From: Ypsolopha sequella
Taxonomy: Eukaryota > Arthropoda > Insecta > Lepidoptera > Ypsolophidae
NCBI GenBank assembly: GCA_934047225.1
Contig: OW204010.1
Coordinates: forward strand, 762,294 to 826,293
Direction of reading: 5' to 3'
DNA length: 64,000 nt
Positions 32,062 to 44,782 of this stretch are shown here, piece after piece; within the stretch, counting starts at the first letter, position 1; each line of letters starts with the position of its first letter. The position numbers and the translations under genes are program-made. The notes under the pieces are model-generated. The model was not told where the DNA came from. It made no database searches and worked only from the letters and a program-made list of their open reading frames with translations.

Positions 32062-34985
32062 ATGGTGTACCCGAGTGTGTACTGTCACTAGAACTGTCAA
32101 TACTTGTACAGGGTGTACTAAACTTTACACTGAACATTTACCATGCTAACGTAATGGTGTACCCGAGTGTGTACTGCCACTAGAACTGTCAACACTTATA
32201 CAGGGTGTACTAAACTTTACACTGAACATTTACCATGCTAACGTAATGGTATACCCGAGTGTGTACTGTCACTAGAGCTGTCAACACTTGTACAGGGTGT
32301 ACTAAACTTTACACTGAACATTTACCATGCTAACGTAATGGTGTACACGAGTGTGTACTGTCACTAGAACTGTCAACACTTGTACAGGGTGTACTAAACT
32401 TTATACTGAACATTTACCATGCTACCGTAAGGGTGTACGCGAGTGTGTACTGTCACTAGAACTGTCAACACTTGTACAGGATGAACTAAACTTTACACTG
32501 AACATTTACCATGCTAACGTAATGGTGTACCTGAGTGTGTACTGTTACTAGAACTGTCAACACTTGTACAGGGTGTACTAAACTTTACACTAAACATTAA
32601 CCATGCTAACGTACTGGTGTACCCGAGTGTGTACTGTCACTAGAACTGTCAACACTTGTACAGGGTGTACTAAACTTTACACTGAACATTTACCGTGCTA
32701 ACGTAATGGTGTACCCGAGTGTGTACTGTCACTAGAACTGTCAACACTTGTACAGGGTGTACTAAACTTTACACTTAACATTAACCATGCTAACGTAATG
32801 GTGTACCCGAGTGTGTACTGTCACTAGAACTGTCAACACTTGTACAGGGTGTACTAAACTTTACACTGAACATTTACCGTGCTAACGTTATGGTGTACCC
32901 GAGTGTGTACTGTCACTAGAACTGTCAACACTTGTACAGGGTGTACTCAACTTTACACTGAACATTTACCGTGCTAACGTATTGGTGTACCCGAGTGTGT
33001 ACTGTCACTAGAACTGTCAACACTTGTACAGGGTGTACTAAACTTTACACTGAACATTTACCATGCTAACGTAATGGTGTACCCGAGTGTGTACTGTCAC
33101 TATAACTGTCAACACTTGTACAGGGTGTACTAAACTTTACACTAAACATTAACCATGCTAACGTAATGGTGTACCCGAGTGTGTACTGTCACTAGAACTG
33201 TCAACACTTGTACAGGGTGTACTAAACTTTACACTGAACATTTACCGTGCTAACGTAATGGTGTACCCGAGTGTGTACTGTTACTAGAACTGTCAACACT
33301 TGTACAGGGTGTACTAAACTTTACACTTAACATTAACCATGCTAACGTAATGGTGTACCCGAGTGTGTACTGTCACTAGAACTGTCAACACTTGTACAGG
33401 GTGTACTAAACTTTACACTGAACATTTACCGTGCTAACGTAATGGTGTACCCGAGTGTGTACTGTCACTAGAACTGTCAACACTTGTACAGGGTGTACTC
33501 AACTTTACACTGAACATTTACCATGCTAACGTAATGGTGTACCCGAGTGTGTACTGTCACTATAACTGTCAACACTTGTACAGGGTGTACTAAACTTTAC
33601 ACTGAACATTTACCATGCTAACGTAATGGTGTACCCGAGTGTGTACTGTCACTATAACTGTCAACACTTGTACAGGGTGTACTAAACTTTACACTGAACA
33701 TTTACCGTGCTAACGTAATGGGGTACCCGAGTGTGTACTGTCACTAGAACTGTCAACACTTGTACAGGATGTACTAAACTTTACACTGAACATTTACCAT
33801 GCTAACGTAATGGTGTACCCGAGTGTGTACTGTCACTAGAACTGTCAACACTTGTACAGGGTGTACTAAACTTTACACTGAACATTTACCATGCTAACTT
33901 AATGGTGTACCCGAGTGTGTACTGTCACTAGAACTGTCAACACTTGTACAGGGTGTACTAAACTTTACATTGAACATTTACCATGCTAAGGTAAGGGTGT
34001 ACCCGAGTGTGTACTGTCACTAGAACTGTCAATACTTGTACAGGGTGTACTAAACTTTACACTGAACATTTACCATGCTAACGTAATGGTGTACCCGAGT
34101 GTGTACTGTCACTAGAACTGTCAACACTTGTACAGGGTGTACTAAACTTTACACTGAACATTTACCATGCTAACGTAATGGTGTACCCGAGTGTGTACTG
34201 TTACTAGAAAAGTCAACAGTTGTACAGGGTGTACTAAACTTTACACTGAACATTTACCATGCTAACGTAATGGTGTACCCGAGTGTGTACTGTCACTAGA
34301 ACTGTCAACACTTGTACAGGGTGTACTAAACTTTACACTGAACATTTACCGTGCTAACGTAATGGTGTACCCGAATGTGCACTGTTACTAGAACTGTCAA
34401 CACTTGTACAGGGTGTACTCAACTTTACACTGAACAATTACCGTGCTAACTTAATGGTGTACCCGAGTGTGTTCTGTCACTAGAACTGTCAACACTTGTA
34501 CAGGGTGTACTAAACTTTACACTGAACATTTACCATGCTAACGTAATGGTGTACCCGAGTGTGTACTGTCACTAGAACTGTCAACACTTGTACAGGGTGT
34601 ACTAAACTTTACACTGAACATTTATCGTGCTAACGTAATGGTGTACCCGAGTGTGTACTGTCACTAGAACTGTCAACACTTGTACAGGGTGTACTAAACT
34701 TTACACTGAACATTTACCATGCTAACGTAATGGTGTACCCGAGTGTGTACTGTCACTAGAACTGTCAACACTTGTACAGGTGTACTAAACTTTACACTGA
34801 ACATTTACCATGCTAACGTAATGGTGTACCCGAGTGTGTACTGTCACTAGAACTGTCAACACTTCTACAGGATGTACTAAACTTTACACTGAACATTTAT
34901 CGTGCTAACGTAATGGTGTACCCGAGTGTGTACTGTCACTAGAACTGTCAACAATCTTACAGGGTGTACTAAACTTTATTTGTCC
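32062..34985. repeat. 92-bp satellite array 3, about 32 copies
   Basis: The longest array. Units are mostly of the ctgtcaac/cgtaat subtype, with scattered point changes and one short unit near 34780. It ends inside a degenerate unit (aactttatttgtcctaacgtag). It is the continuation of array 2. Confidence 0.95.
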
Positions 34986-35433
34986 TAACGTAGAAAGAAA
35001 AAATGAAAGAAAGAAAATAGGTTTATCGGGAATAAAAATCAATCTAACATACTAAACATAAACAATAAAATTGCTAAAAAGAAATATTATTTTCGGCAAC
35101 AGGTATTACGCTCAGCTGTATTTCCAGATTTTAATATAAAAAATACTAACAGCGCTGTTTTTAGCGTATTCCTCAGAAACAAAATCATGTTTTATTATAT
35201 ATGGTGTAGAAGGCGCATAAATCATAAACCTACAATAAATGTTAAATGTTTGTGTGTTTTATACAAAATACAAAAAATAAATAAATATAAGATTTAAATG
35301 AGTGTAGTACAGAACTGAAATAAATAAATAAAAACGTTAATACTATCGTTCAAAACTGTACCCCAAAACTGTACCCCAGAATTAACAAAACTGTACCCCA
35401 GAATTAACAAAACTGTACCCCAGAATTAACAAA
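34986..35433. other. AT-rich spacer with a 22-bp mini-array
   Basis: No gene. At 35356-35430, actgtaccccagaattaaca is repeated about three times immediately before the 71-bp array. Confidence 0.75.
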
Positions 35434-36996
35434 ACGATTTGCTAGCGACAGCTCGGCTGCGGCACAGTATAAGGAAAAGGAAGCAGTATTATGTCTTCAT
35501 TGAAACGATTTGCTAGCGACAGCTCGGCTGCGGCACAGTATAAGGAAAAGGAAGCAGTATTATGTCTTCATTGAAACGATTTGCTAGCGACAGCTCGGCT
35601 GCGGCACAGTATAAGGAAAAGGAAGCAGTATTATGTCTTCATTGAAACGATTTGCTAGCGACAGCTCGGCTGCGGCACAGTATAAGGAAAAGGAAGCAGT
35701 ATTATGTCTTCATTGAAACGATTTGCTAGCGACAGCTCGGCTGCGGCACAGTATAAGGAAAAGGAAGCAGTATTATGTCTTCATTGAAACGATTTGCTAG
35801 CGACAGCTCGGCTGCGGCACAGTATAAGGAAAAGGAAGCAGTATTATGTCTTCATTGAAACGATTTGCTAGCGACAGCTCGGCTGCGGCACAGTATAAGG
35901 AAAAGGAAGCAGTATTATGTCTTCATTGAAACGATTTGCTAGCGACAGCTCGGCTGCGGCACAGTATAAGGAAAAGGAAGCAGTATTATGTCTTCATTGA
36001 AACGATTTGCTAGCGACAGCTCGGCTGCGGCACAGTATAAGGAAAAGGAAGCAGTATTATGTCTTCATTGAAACGATTTGCTAGCGACAGCTCGGCTGCG
36101 GCACAGTATAAGGAAAAGGAAGCAGTATTATGTCTTCATTGAAACGATTTGCTAGCGACAGCTCGGCTGCGGCACAGTATAAGGAAAAGGAAGCAGTATT
36201 ATGTCTTCATTGAAACGATTTGCTAGCGACAGCTCGGCTGCGGCACAGTATAAGGAAAAGGAAGCAGTATTATGTCTTCATTGAAACGATTTGCTAGCGA
36301 CAGCTCGGCTGCGGCACAGTATAAGGAAAAGGAAGCAGTATTATGTCTTCATTGAAACGATTTGCTAGCGACAGCTCGGCTGCGGCACAGTATAAGGAAA
36401 AGGAAGCAGTATTATGTCTTCATTGAAACGATTTGCTAGCGACAGCTCGGCTGCGGCACAGTATAAGGAAAAGGAAGCAGTATTATGTCTTCATTGAAAC
36501 GATTTGCTAGCGACAGCTCGGCTGCGGCACAGTATAAGGAAAAGGAAGCAGTATTATGTCTTCATTGAAACGATTTGCTAGCGACAGCTCGGCTGCGGCA
36601 CAGTATAAGGAAAAGGAAGCAGTATTATGTCTTCATTGAAACGATTTGCTAGCGACAGCTCGGCTGCGGCACAGTATAAGGAAAAGGAAGCAGTATTATG
36701 TCTTCATTGAAACGATTTGCTAGCGACAGCTCGGCTGCGGCACAGTATAAGGAAAAGGAAGCAGTATTATGTCTTCATTGAAACGATTTGCTAGCGACAG
36801 CTCGGCTGCGGCACAGTATAAGGAAAAGGAAGCAGTATTATGTCTTCATTGAAACGATTTGCTAGCGACAGCTCGGCTGCGGCACAGTATAAGGAAAAGG
36901 AAGCAGTATTATGTCTTCATTGAAACGATTTGCTAGCGACAGCTCGGCTGCGGCACAGTATAAGGAAAAGGAAGCAGTATTATGGCTTCATTGAAA
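35434..36996. repeat. 71-bp satellite, 22 nearly identical copies
   Basis: Unit acgatttgctagcgacagct, cggctgcggcacagtataag, gaaaaggaagcagtattatg, tcttcattgaa. All units look identical by eye except the last (tatggcttcattgaaatgg). Each unit holds an ATG frame of 27 codons starting MSSLKRFASDSS whose stop lies past the next unit's ATG. An inverted partial copy lies at about 37608-37645. Such uniformity means recent expansion, or gene conversion. Confidence 0.95.
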
Positions 36997-37680
36997 TGGC
37001 CCGAAACGACGCGCTTCGAAATCTCAGGGGATTCGGGGGGTGGCAGTCGTAGTTGTGCCTCAGTCACGTACGCACGCTAAAACTTTGAGACTCTCCCGCG
37101 GATTTACGAGTTTTTTACGTAAATTATAACACTTTGCTATCATGCTAATTGTTCAGTGTACGGATGTTTCAATACGCTTCTATCGGAACCAGGATTAACG
37201 TTTTGAAAACTATTAACTCAGCCGATAAGGTAAAACTATTCTAGGAAACCTTAAAAGGATTGTAACCTTCCATCAGCTACGATCCAAACACACCTCTTTC
37301 ATTTTATTTAATGTTGCATTTAAAATTTTAATCGGCTCAACTACTGAATAAATATTTGGAAAATTCCTAAAAGTCTTGAAGAAATTGTAGACTACCATCA
37401 ATTACGATCCTGACACACATCTTTCGTATTTTTTTTTCCTTTTAAATCGTTTATGCACTGAAATGAACCTTGAAAAATTGTGGTGAAATGGTTAAATCCT
37501 GACAAAAACGTAACGCAACAAACAGTCACTGGCCACGGGGCAGCCCTAGTGCGTGTTTGCGTATCGAGCGGCCGTAGGTATTTATTTCAAGGACACTCCC
37601 CAGTCGTAATACTGCTTCCTTTCCTTATATGTAGCTGCGGTAAGCTAAATCCAAGAAACTCGATTTTTTTTTCGCTTTTT
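36997..37680. mobile_element. Possible body of a foldback element bounded by the 71-bp unit
   Basis: GC-richer start (atggcccgaaacgacgcgct), then AT-rich DNA with two related blocks (ttaaaaggattgtaaccttc and agtcttgaagaaattgtaga). Near the end, aatactgcttcctttcctta is the reverse complement of the 71-bp unit's core (one base shorter). So the array may be an amplified terminal inverted repeat. No gene is supported; a 70-codon frame at 37480 has no domain. Confidence 0.45.
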
Positions 37681-38345
37681 AGGGTTCCGTAGTCAACAAC
37701 ATGGAACCCTTATAGTTTCGCCATGTCCGTCCGTGTGTCTGTCTGTCTCTCTGTCCGCGGCTTAGCTTAGAGACTATTAGAACTAGGAAGCTGTAATTTG
37801 GCATGGGTATACATATTTATCACGCCAATAAGGTGGTACAGTAAAATTTTTAAAAAGATTTTTTTTTAGTGTACCTCCCCTACACGTAAATTGGTGATGA
37901 TTTTTTTTTCTCGCCTGTCCCCTAATGTGGGGTGTCGTTGGATAGGTAATTTAAAAATATTGGGGGTGTGAGAAGAACATTTTTATTTAAAAGTGTTAAT
38001 ATTTGTAAGAGTCAAGTGTCCCCTCCCCTGCTGGCGGAACGGTTATATTTGGAGACGTGAAAAAAATCACGGCAGTAGTATACATTACGAAATTAAAAGG
38101 AAAACTATCACGGCTAAGAAGGCTTTACAAGTGAACGAGTACAGATCGCGCCAAACTTTTAGTCCCCTCTAAACACGGGACGATTCGCATCAGCAGGAAC
38201 AAAATGTATGGGCCGTTCTTGGGAAGAGCAACTTCCGAGCGGACTAGAAGTTTGTATCGATCTGTATTACGCGATCTGTATTATTATAGATAATGTTACG
38301 GAACCCTTCGTCCGCAAGTCCGACTCGCCCTTGGCCAGTTTTCTT
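37681..38345. mobile_element. GGGTTCCGTA-type repeat with a MITE inside
   Basis: Begins agggttccgtagtcaacaac, has a gtctgtctgtctctctgtcc run and a ccccctacacg/gtcccctaatgtgggg region, and ends ttacggaacccttcgtccgc then cgactcgcccttggccag, the family's usual end. The MITE at 38142-38273 interrupts it. Confidence 0.7.
38142..38273. mobile_element. Small MITE with ACAGATCG ends
   Basis: acagatcgcgccaaactttt at the left and agaagtttgtatcgatctgt at the right are imperfect inverted repeats of about 25 bp. The same ends bound the 68-nt hairpins in the foldback arms, so this is one family. Confidence 0.65.
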
Positions 38346-39485
38346 TATACAATTCTACTCTTTGGCATAAGGCACACATTTCTTTATTTAAAAAATGACC
38401 AAATCCTAAGACTTTGGCCATTATTTAAAAAAACAATTTTCAATTATCTCATATTTTAAACATTAATAAATATACTATGTTTTGCTTTTTTTATATCTAT
38501 TGTTTATTTATTAGTATAAAAACAATAAAAACGTTATATTACCCGATATATTTCGACCCTCGGTATGGGAGTTTAAGTAACTTATTTAAAAACAATTATG
38601 TTAGACAGTTACTTGTTTTTTACTTTGTTTTGAAACTTGCTTGGTTTTAAGTTTGTCAGTCCATTGTGATATTTGATTTTAGCTTAGCCATCGCTTAATG
38701 TCGTGTCGAGCGTACTGTGCAAAACTAGTATGTAAGAGGAATTCGCATAAATTAAATTATATTAAGGTGTGTTAATTCGAAAACCATTTCGGTATTAAGG
38801 TTTAATTAGCCGTAATTTAGAACTTATGGTCGCCAAAATCCCATGATGATAGATATTTTTACGAAAAAGCTGCAACTTCCATTTGCCTTCGTTTGACGTC
38901 ACTTGAGAAATGGCTGTTTAGAAATGTGTCCTTTGCTATCAAGATAAATTTATAATATTTCGTTTCCAACTGATTTGACAGCTGGATAACAGATGAGTAG
39001 ACAGACAGAGATAGACCACTTTTTTATAAGCAATCACACATCACAATCAGTATAATGTCTAAAGTTCTTAAGTGACATCATATCGGACAATAATTCTTTA
39101 AAAAATCATTAAAACGTTATGTTTAATTTATGTAACAAAATAATGAAAACTATATCCCCAAATATGATATTCATTTTACAACATTATATCGAAAATTGTT
39201 TCATATATTTTAACAAACATTACATATTTTTACGTTATATGAGCTTTTGAAATACTTGCATGACATTTTATTAGTAACCATTAAGTAACAGCCAAAATGA
39301 AACACAATTCGCGCGGATTTTTCCGCTGACACTTGGATTAAACCACTTTTAGGTGAGATTTGTGGGACTTTAAGCTAAAATATGTGTGATAATCGGAGAG
39401 GAAACTGAGGAGAGTAAAAAGACTTGTCTCCTTATCATTGGAAAATAAAAACAACACGTTGTAAGTATCATTCACATTCACCTGA
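38346..39485. other. AT-rich region, nothing identified
   Basis: No frame, repeat or RNA gene that I can support. Several short ttatat/aatgt runs only. Confidence 0.5.
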
Positions 39486-40010
39486 GTTCATAACTTTGTG
39501 ATTGCTTATAGAACTTTTCACTTACAAAGTTCATAACTTTGTGATTGCTTATCGAACTTTTCACTTACAAAGTCAAAGTTCATAACTTTGTGATTGCTTA
39601 TAGAACTTTTCACTTACAAAGTTCATAACTTTGTGATTGCTTATAGAACTTTTCACTAACAAAGTTCATAACTTTGTGATTGCTTATAGAACTTTTCACT
39701 TACAAAGTCAAAGTTCATAACTTTGTGATTGCTTATAGAACTTTTCACTAACAAAGTTCATAACTTTGTGATTGCTTATAGAACTTTTCACTTACAAAGT
39801 CAAAGTTCATAACTTTGTGATTGCTTATAGAACTTTTCACTTACAAAGTTCATAACTTTGTGATTGCTTATAGAACTTTTCACTAACAAAGTTCATAACT
39901 TTGTGATTGCTTATAGAACTTTTCACTTACAAAGTCAAAGTTCATAACTTTGTGATTGCTTATAGAACTTTTCACTTACAAAGTTCATAACTTTGTGATT
40001 GTGTAATGTT
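39486..40010. repeat. 43/49-bp tandem array, 12 copies
   Basis: Unit ttcataactttgtgattgct then tatagaacttttcacttaca plus aag (43 bp); some units carry an extra tcaaag (49 bp). The long units follow a pattern (AB, AAB, AB, AAB, A). One further partial unit sits about 1 kb away at 41003-41033. Confidence 0.92.
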
Positions 40011-41160
40011 CAGTGTTCAGTTCTGCTACTCGCCAATAGATGGCAGTAGTAGTAATACTTTTCGAGTATTCAACTTTTTACGCATGAAAGTGGATGGTAG
40101 AAGCAAGTCGAATAAAATAAAATAATCGGCGGGTAAGCAGAAACGAATGATTCATTTGGTGTCACTGGATCTGAGTTGATCAAATTGTAGAATATTTATA
40201 GGATTTATTGCGAAACTAAGATATTTTGTTGTTATTGTGAAGTTTTGCACGATTACAGTTATTTGAAATAATAAGTGCAATATAAAACATTGTCACGGGG
40301 TAAGTTTTTCGAAAATATGTTATTATCCTAAAGTGATTTACATAAAATCACATTGCAACATTAAAATATGTAATCTGTAACTTACAGCCTTAAAGTAACG
40401 CCCCTTTGAACGGATTCCACTTTACTGAGGAAATTACATGGCCTGGGAATCGATTTCTCCCGCAACGCCATGACCGTTAATAACGGTGTGTGCCCGTGAC
40501 GTCACCAACCTGTAAGTTACTTTATTCCCTTTAACTTGCATCCTGTGCTATCGGAGAACTTTGTCTACGGACCTGCTAATAATTGGAACTCGGGATTCTT
40601 GAGGGAAATAGCAGCATTGTCAATTCAAGCAAACCAGAGACCGGATGAAACCCATGGCCATAATTGGCTTATTTATTGTGTGTGTTATAGCAATTAGGTG
40701 TTAAGTAAAGTTATTGTGGTCATCTCGAGCGTCTATGCTGAATCTTAAATAAGACGAGTTAGTGTAGTCAAATTTTTAAATTTATAGTCCGAGAGCCACA
40801 GATCTTTTACCTACGTCATTTTGTGTAGGAATTTATTCTGAGTGTGTAAATCATCCGTGATAATTATTTGCATCTAGAATTAAGTTTTATATGTATTTTC
40901 GCTTAGTCCAGGAGCACTGTAAATATATTCTACCTAAAAGATAATTGTCTTTTGATTTTTATTAGAACCGAATTCTTCTAAGAAAGGAAACACAAAACAT
41001 CACAATTGCTTATAGAACTTTTCACTTACTAAGGGTATTTGTAAGCATCACTACCTTAGTACCTAAATTCAGTTATGATTCAGTTCAACTTATATAAATA
41101 AATTTGAAACTTATGTATTACATTCGCTACATTATTTTTGGAGAATAAAAGCACTGAGCA
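40011..41160. other. Non-coding region with a short inverted-repeat element
   Basis: At 40377-40520, gtaacttacag and ctgtaagttac face each other around about 120 bp (with cgtgacgtcacc), a likely tiny MITE. The rest has no gene I can support. Confidence 0.45.
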
Positions 41161-41195
41161 AACCTGTACATGCCGCCATTCCGCACTGCATCGTA

Positions 41196-42060
41196 TTGGG
41201 ATTGGGTTTAGACAAAGATTTAAATGTCTGGGTTACGATCGATGAAGGGGAGGCCTGCAATAGAATTTGTTCAAAACGAGGCTTAGTTTATTTCAATATC
41301 TTTACTTTTATTTCAGATCAGAGTCTATTAACAACAATGAAAACTTGGGAGTGGTCTTTTCGTCAACAACAAAAAGGAAGGATGTTCTCATGGAGCCTGA
41401 AGACTTTGGTTTTGATTTAACGGTATTTGATTCCATGTATAAAGAAGTGGAGAAAATTATAGAAAATGAAGAAGTTGATTTATTTGAAGAGTTTAACCAT
41501 ACAACATATTCTTGTCCTGTAACTACCTCTGAGGTATCTGAAAATGATTTTATTGAAAGTAATAGAGGAGCTACTTATATTGAGTTGCTATATCCTCACA
41601 ATAAACTCAAATCGGCAATACCAACTATTGAAGTACCAGAAAAACCTTGTAATTCAGATTTTACTTAAGAATCTTATAATGACGCAGTAAATATTGCTCA
41701 AGAAGCTAACAGCACCACCAAAAACAAGGATGCCGTTGTAATATAACTATTAAATGAAGTTCAGTAAGTTCACAGCACAACTACAAATGATGATGCAGTT
41801 GAAATTGAGGCAGTGAAAATAGAGTTCAACAAGTTTACATCACAACCACAAATGATGATGCAATTAAAGTAAAGGCAGTAAATGGAGTTCAGCAAGTTAA
41901 CAGCATAACCACAAATGAGGATGCCACTGAAACAGAACCATTACATGTAGTTCAGAGAGCTTATAGCACAACTACAAATGAGGATGCCATTGAAATGGAA
42001 CCAGTACAGAATAATTGGAAAAACCAAAGAAAAACAACAGATAAATTTCCAAAATTAACT
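41196..42060 (+). pseudogene. Decayed acidic protein with degenerate repeats, function unknown
   Basis: The best frame is 41267-41668: MEPEDFGFDLTVFDSMYKEV and many Glu/Asp, with no known domain. tttacttttatttcag at 41310-41325 looks like a splice acceptor, so an exon may begin at 41326. After the stop at 41668 the sequence continues as about five degenerate repeats of 62-65 bp (agcacaactacaaatgagga, tgccattgaa) in shifting frames, STTTNEDA-like. The stops and shifts say it is broken. Its origin, host or transposon, is not clear. Confidence 0.4.
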
Positions 42061-42312
42061 TAAGAAGAAAGAATCTCGAAAAGTAAGGCAAAACATCCAA
42101 TAATAATATAATCTCAAATCTTAAGTCTTTATAGAATATTGTGTTTTTTAATGTAATAGGAGTTGTCGCAAGAAGAGAAATAACATAATGGAAGAGTTAT
42201 TGGAAATATACACACGATGAAAAAATCAAATGGCTAACAAAGTATATGCACTTAAAATTGGTAAAAACAAACTGTTGTTAAAAATAACTAGAAAGATGGA
42301 CAAGAGGTTTTT

Positions 42313-43233
42313 GGGCGGTTTTCTCAAACGTTGTTCGTGACGTAATGGGATTCCGCAATTTTAAAAATGATAAATTTTACTGTTATGTGTGTTTTAATCG
42401 ATTATTAATAAAATAAATTTAAAGGAAATAGTAATTTTTGCCCTGAATATTCATCGGATGGATTGATGGATGTTAGCCATGGTAAACACTGCCTTAGAAT
42501 TCCATTACGTCACGTTTTGCGATCCCTTAATACAATACGAAACGTGATGGACGTGACGTATTTCTGCCGGTTGGGAATCAAATCAAAATTACACTTAAAT
42601 CAATAGAAAATATTACAAACTACTACCACTTTCTCTAAGTATAGATAAATTATGAAAAATAACTTCAAACATTTTACGTCAAACAGTAATATTTGCCTTC
42701 AAAAACGCGAGTTTGTAATGGACCGAAAATTTTCGACACGTGACGGCCCACCACTTTGAACCAGTTTTTTGGTTAGACTACTGACAATAAACAAAATAAT
42801 GATGGTTGTCTATGGATTGAAATATAGCCATTTACCAAAATTTATCCTACTTTATGGTAATTTTTATTCCAACTTGATCAAAAATGCCGTGACGGTATTG
42901 CGGACTGTCCGCACGAATGATTTTAAATATGATCTTTTATAAAAACAATTAAAACAGTACCAAAGAGTACCAGAACAACAAAAAAAACCACTTGAAATAT
43001 TGCCTACTGGGGGTAGGACACTCGAAATTTTCCGTTTTATTTTTTCTATTTTACTCATATTTTAACCAATTAAAAATAATCACCACTTTTTGTGTACAAA
43101 GTCTTCAGTTTATTATATACTTTATCATTCTATGCAAAAAAATACGTGTTTTTAAACAATGCCTTGCTGATAAACAAGTCAAAAGTCGTTGGACACTGTA
43201 ATTTCCTGCGAACAACGTTTGAGAAAACCGCCC
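42313..43233. mobile_element. 921-bp element with perfect 25-bp terminal inverted repeats
   Basis: The left end (GGGCGGTTTTCTCAAACG, then TTGTTCG) is the exact reverse complement of 43209-43233. Just inside is gtgacgtaatgggattccg, which recurs inverted near 42497-42513. TTTT lies on both outer sides, but a target duplication cannot be fixed. There is no transposase; the 64-80-codon frames look accidental. Superfamily not assigned. Confidence 0.85.
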
Positions 43234-43489
43234 TTTTAAGTAAATGAGAGTTGACAACTATTTCGAAGAAACTAAAAAAGGACTTCGTCTGACAACAGAG
43301 GTACTCAAATTGACACATCTTTAGTTGAAAACTTAAACTTGCCTTTATAGGTATTATCTCCCCGTCAATCATTATGATAAACCAATGCTTCCTTATCGTC
43401 CAAATACTCGTATTAATTAATTTTTTAATATGCCTTCTTCAATAGGCCCTGCTTAATAAACATTTTAAATTTGTTTTCTGACAAATTAA

Positions 43490-43711
43490 GGAACTGATAA
43501 CCGACGTGATAACCGTTGGGGCCGTAAGGCATTGGAATGGAGACCACGTACAGCAAAGCGCAGCGTAGACCGCCCTCGTGCCCGCTAGACTAACGATCTG
43601 AAGGACGTTGCGGGTGGCGGCTGGATGAGGATGGCTGAGGACCGCCAAGAGTGGCGTAATATTGGGGAGGCCTATGTCCAGCAGTGGACGAATACGGGCT
43701 GATGGATGGAT
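43490..43711 (+). pseudogene. RTE-type LINE C-terminal tail
   Basis: Read on the plus strand, it ends DLKDVAGGGWMRMAEDRQ, EWRNIGEAYVQQWT and a stop, the typical end of RTE-like ORF2 in moths, followed by a (GATG)n tail. An in-frame TAG near 43590 breaks it. Only the last 70 or so codons remain. Confidence 0.8.
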
Positions 43712-44275
43712 GCAGGTAGACAAAGATATATGTTTTTCTTTTTTTTTTTCATAAAAGTGAATTCCTGCTGTCTTGTATGTTCTTATCCCTTAGTTAAAGT
43801 AGATATAAGTCATTTGTATAGTATAAGTTTTATGTTATAAAAAAAGACATGATCTTGCTAAGTTTCTTGCCCTTCTTCTTAGCAAGACTAATCGAATGGG
43901 CGGAGGTAGGCATGTATTTATATATGTAACCTATTAGTATGTAGTATATAGAATGGGATTTGGTCGGCCGCCTGGATTCGTGCTGGGGGCTCGGTTGGTG
44001 ATCACTGAACCTTGTTCCTGGTCCCTGGCCGGGTCTCCGGTATGGGTTCGGGCGGTTGATTGGATTTTACTTTGTATGATATATATTTTATCTATCATTT
44101 TAATCGTATATATATTGCTACATAAATTTAATAAACTTTTAATATAGTTTATGTACTTATATATTTTTTTTACATATATTTTTATAAGATTGAATTTTGG
44201 CTTGTGAAACGTGTACTATATTTACCTACTTTGCAAAATAAACTATTTGAAATTTGAATTATTTGAATTTGATAT
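43712..44275 (+). mobile_element. LINE 3' UTR copy (same family as 30450-32061)
   Basis: Matches about 31479-32061: caggtagacaaagatatatg, ccttcttcttagcaagacta and tttggtcggccgcctggatt, with a tail of tatttgaatttg repeats. Purely 5'-truncated; the 64-codon frame shared with 31745 is UTR. Confidence 0.85.
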
Positions 44276-44403
44276 AAAATACGGAATCCTCTGGGCACGA
44301 GTCCTGCTCGCACTTGACTGTATTTTTTTTAATCTTACGTAATAATAAACAAAAATGTTTTGTAAAACCTCGTGGGTGTTTAAAGGTTCGCTATCCCTGA
44401 GAT

Positions 44404-44782
44404 ATATAAGGTTCTGACGATTACCTGCGGCGACGGTCAGCAGATATATAAGGTTCTGACGATTACCTGCGGCGACGGTCAGCAGATATATAAGGTTCTG
44501 ACGATTACCTGCGGCGACGGTCAGCAGATATATAAGGTTCTGACGATTACCTGCGGCGACGGTCAGCAGATATATAAGGTTCTGACGATTACCTGCGGCG
44601 ACGGTCAGCAGATATATAAGGTTCTGACGATTACCTGCGGCGACGGTGAGCAGATATATAAGGTTCTGACGATTACCTGCGGCGATGGTCAGCAGATATA
44701 TAAGGTTCTGACGATTACCTGCGGCGATGGTCAGCAGATATATAAGGTTCTGACGATTACCTGCGGCGATGGTCAGCAGATC
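44404..44782 (-). repeat. 42-bp tandem array that repeats the end of exon C and its splice donor
   Basis: Nine units of exactly 42 bp. On the minus strand each reads CTGCTGACC(A/G)TCGCCGCAG and then GTAATCGTCAGAACC, so each contains the last codons of exon C and a CAG/GTAAT donor. Potential exon ends are at 44761, 44719, 44677, 44635, 44593, 44551, 44509, 44467 and 44425. The unit is 14 codons and has no stop, so any donor would keep phase 1. The three units nearest the exon encode TIA, the other six TVA. Confidence 0.88.

Noticed and set aside
41196..41420. 74-codon ORF overlapping the acidic ORF
   Set aside because: Spans the probable splice acceptor in another frame and has no domain.
43439..43723. 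94-codon minus-strand ORF
   Set aside because: Antisense of the RTE C-terminal coding tail, which is clear on the plus strand.
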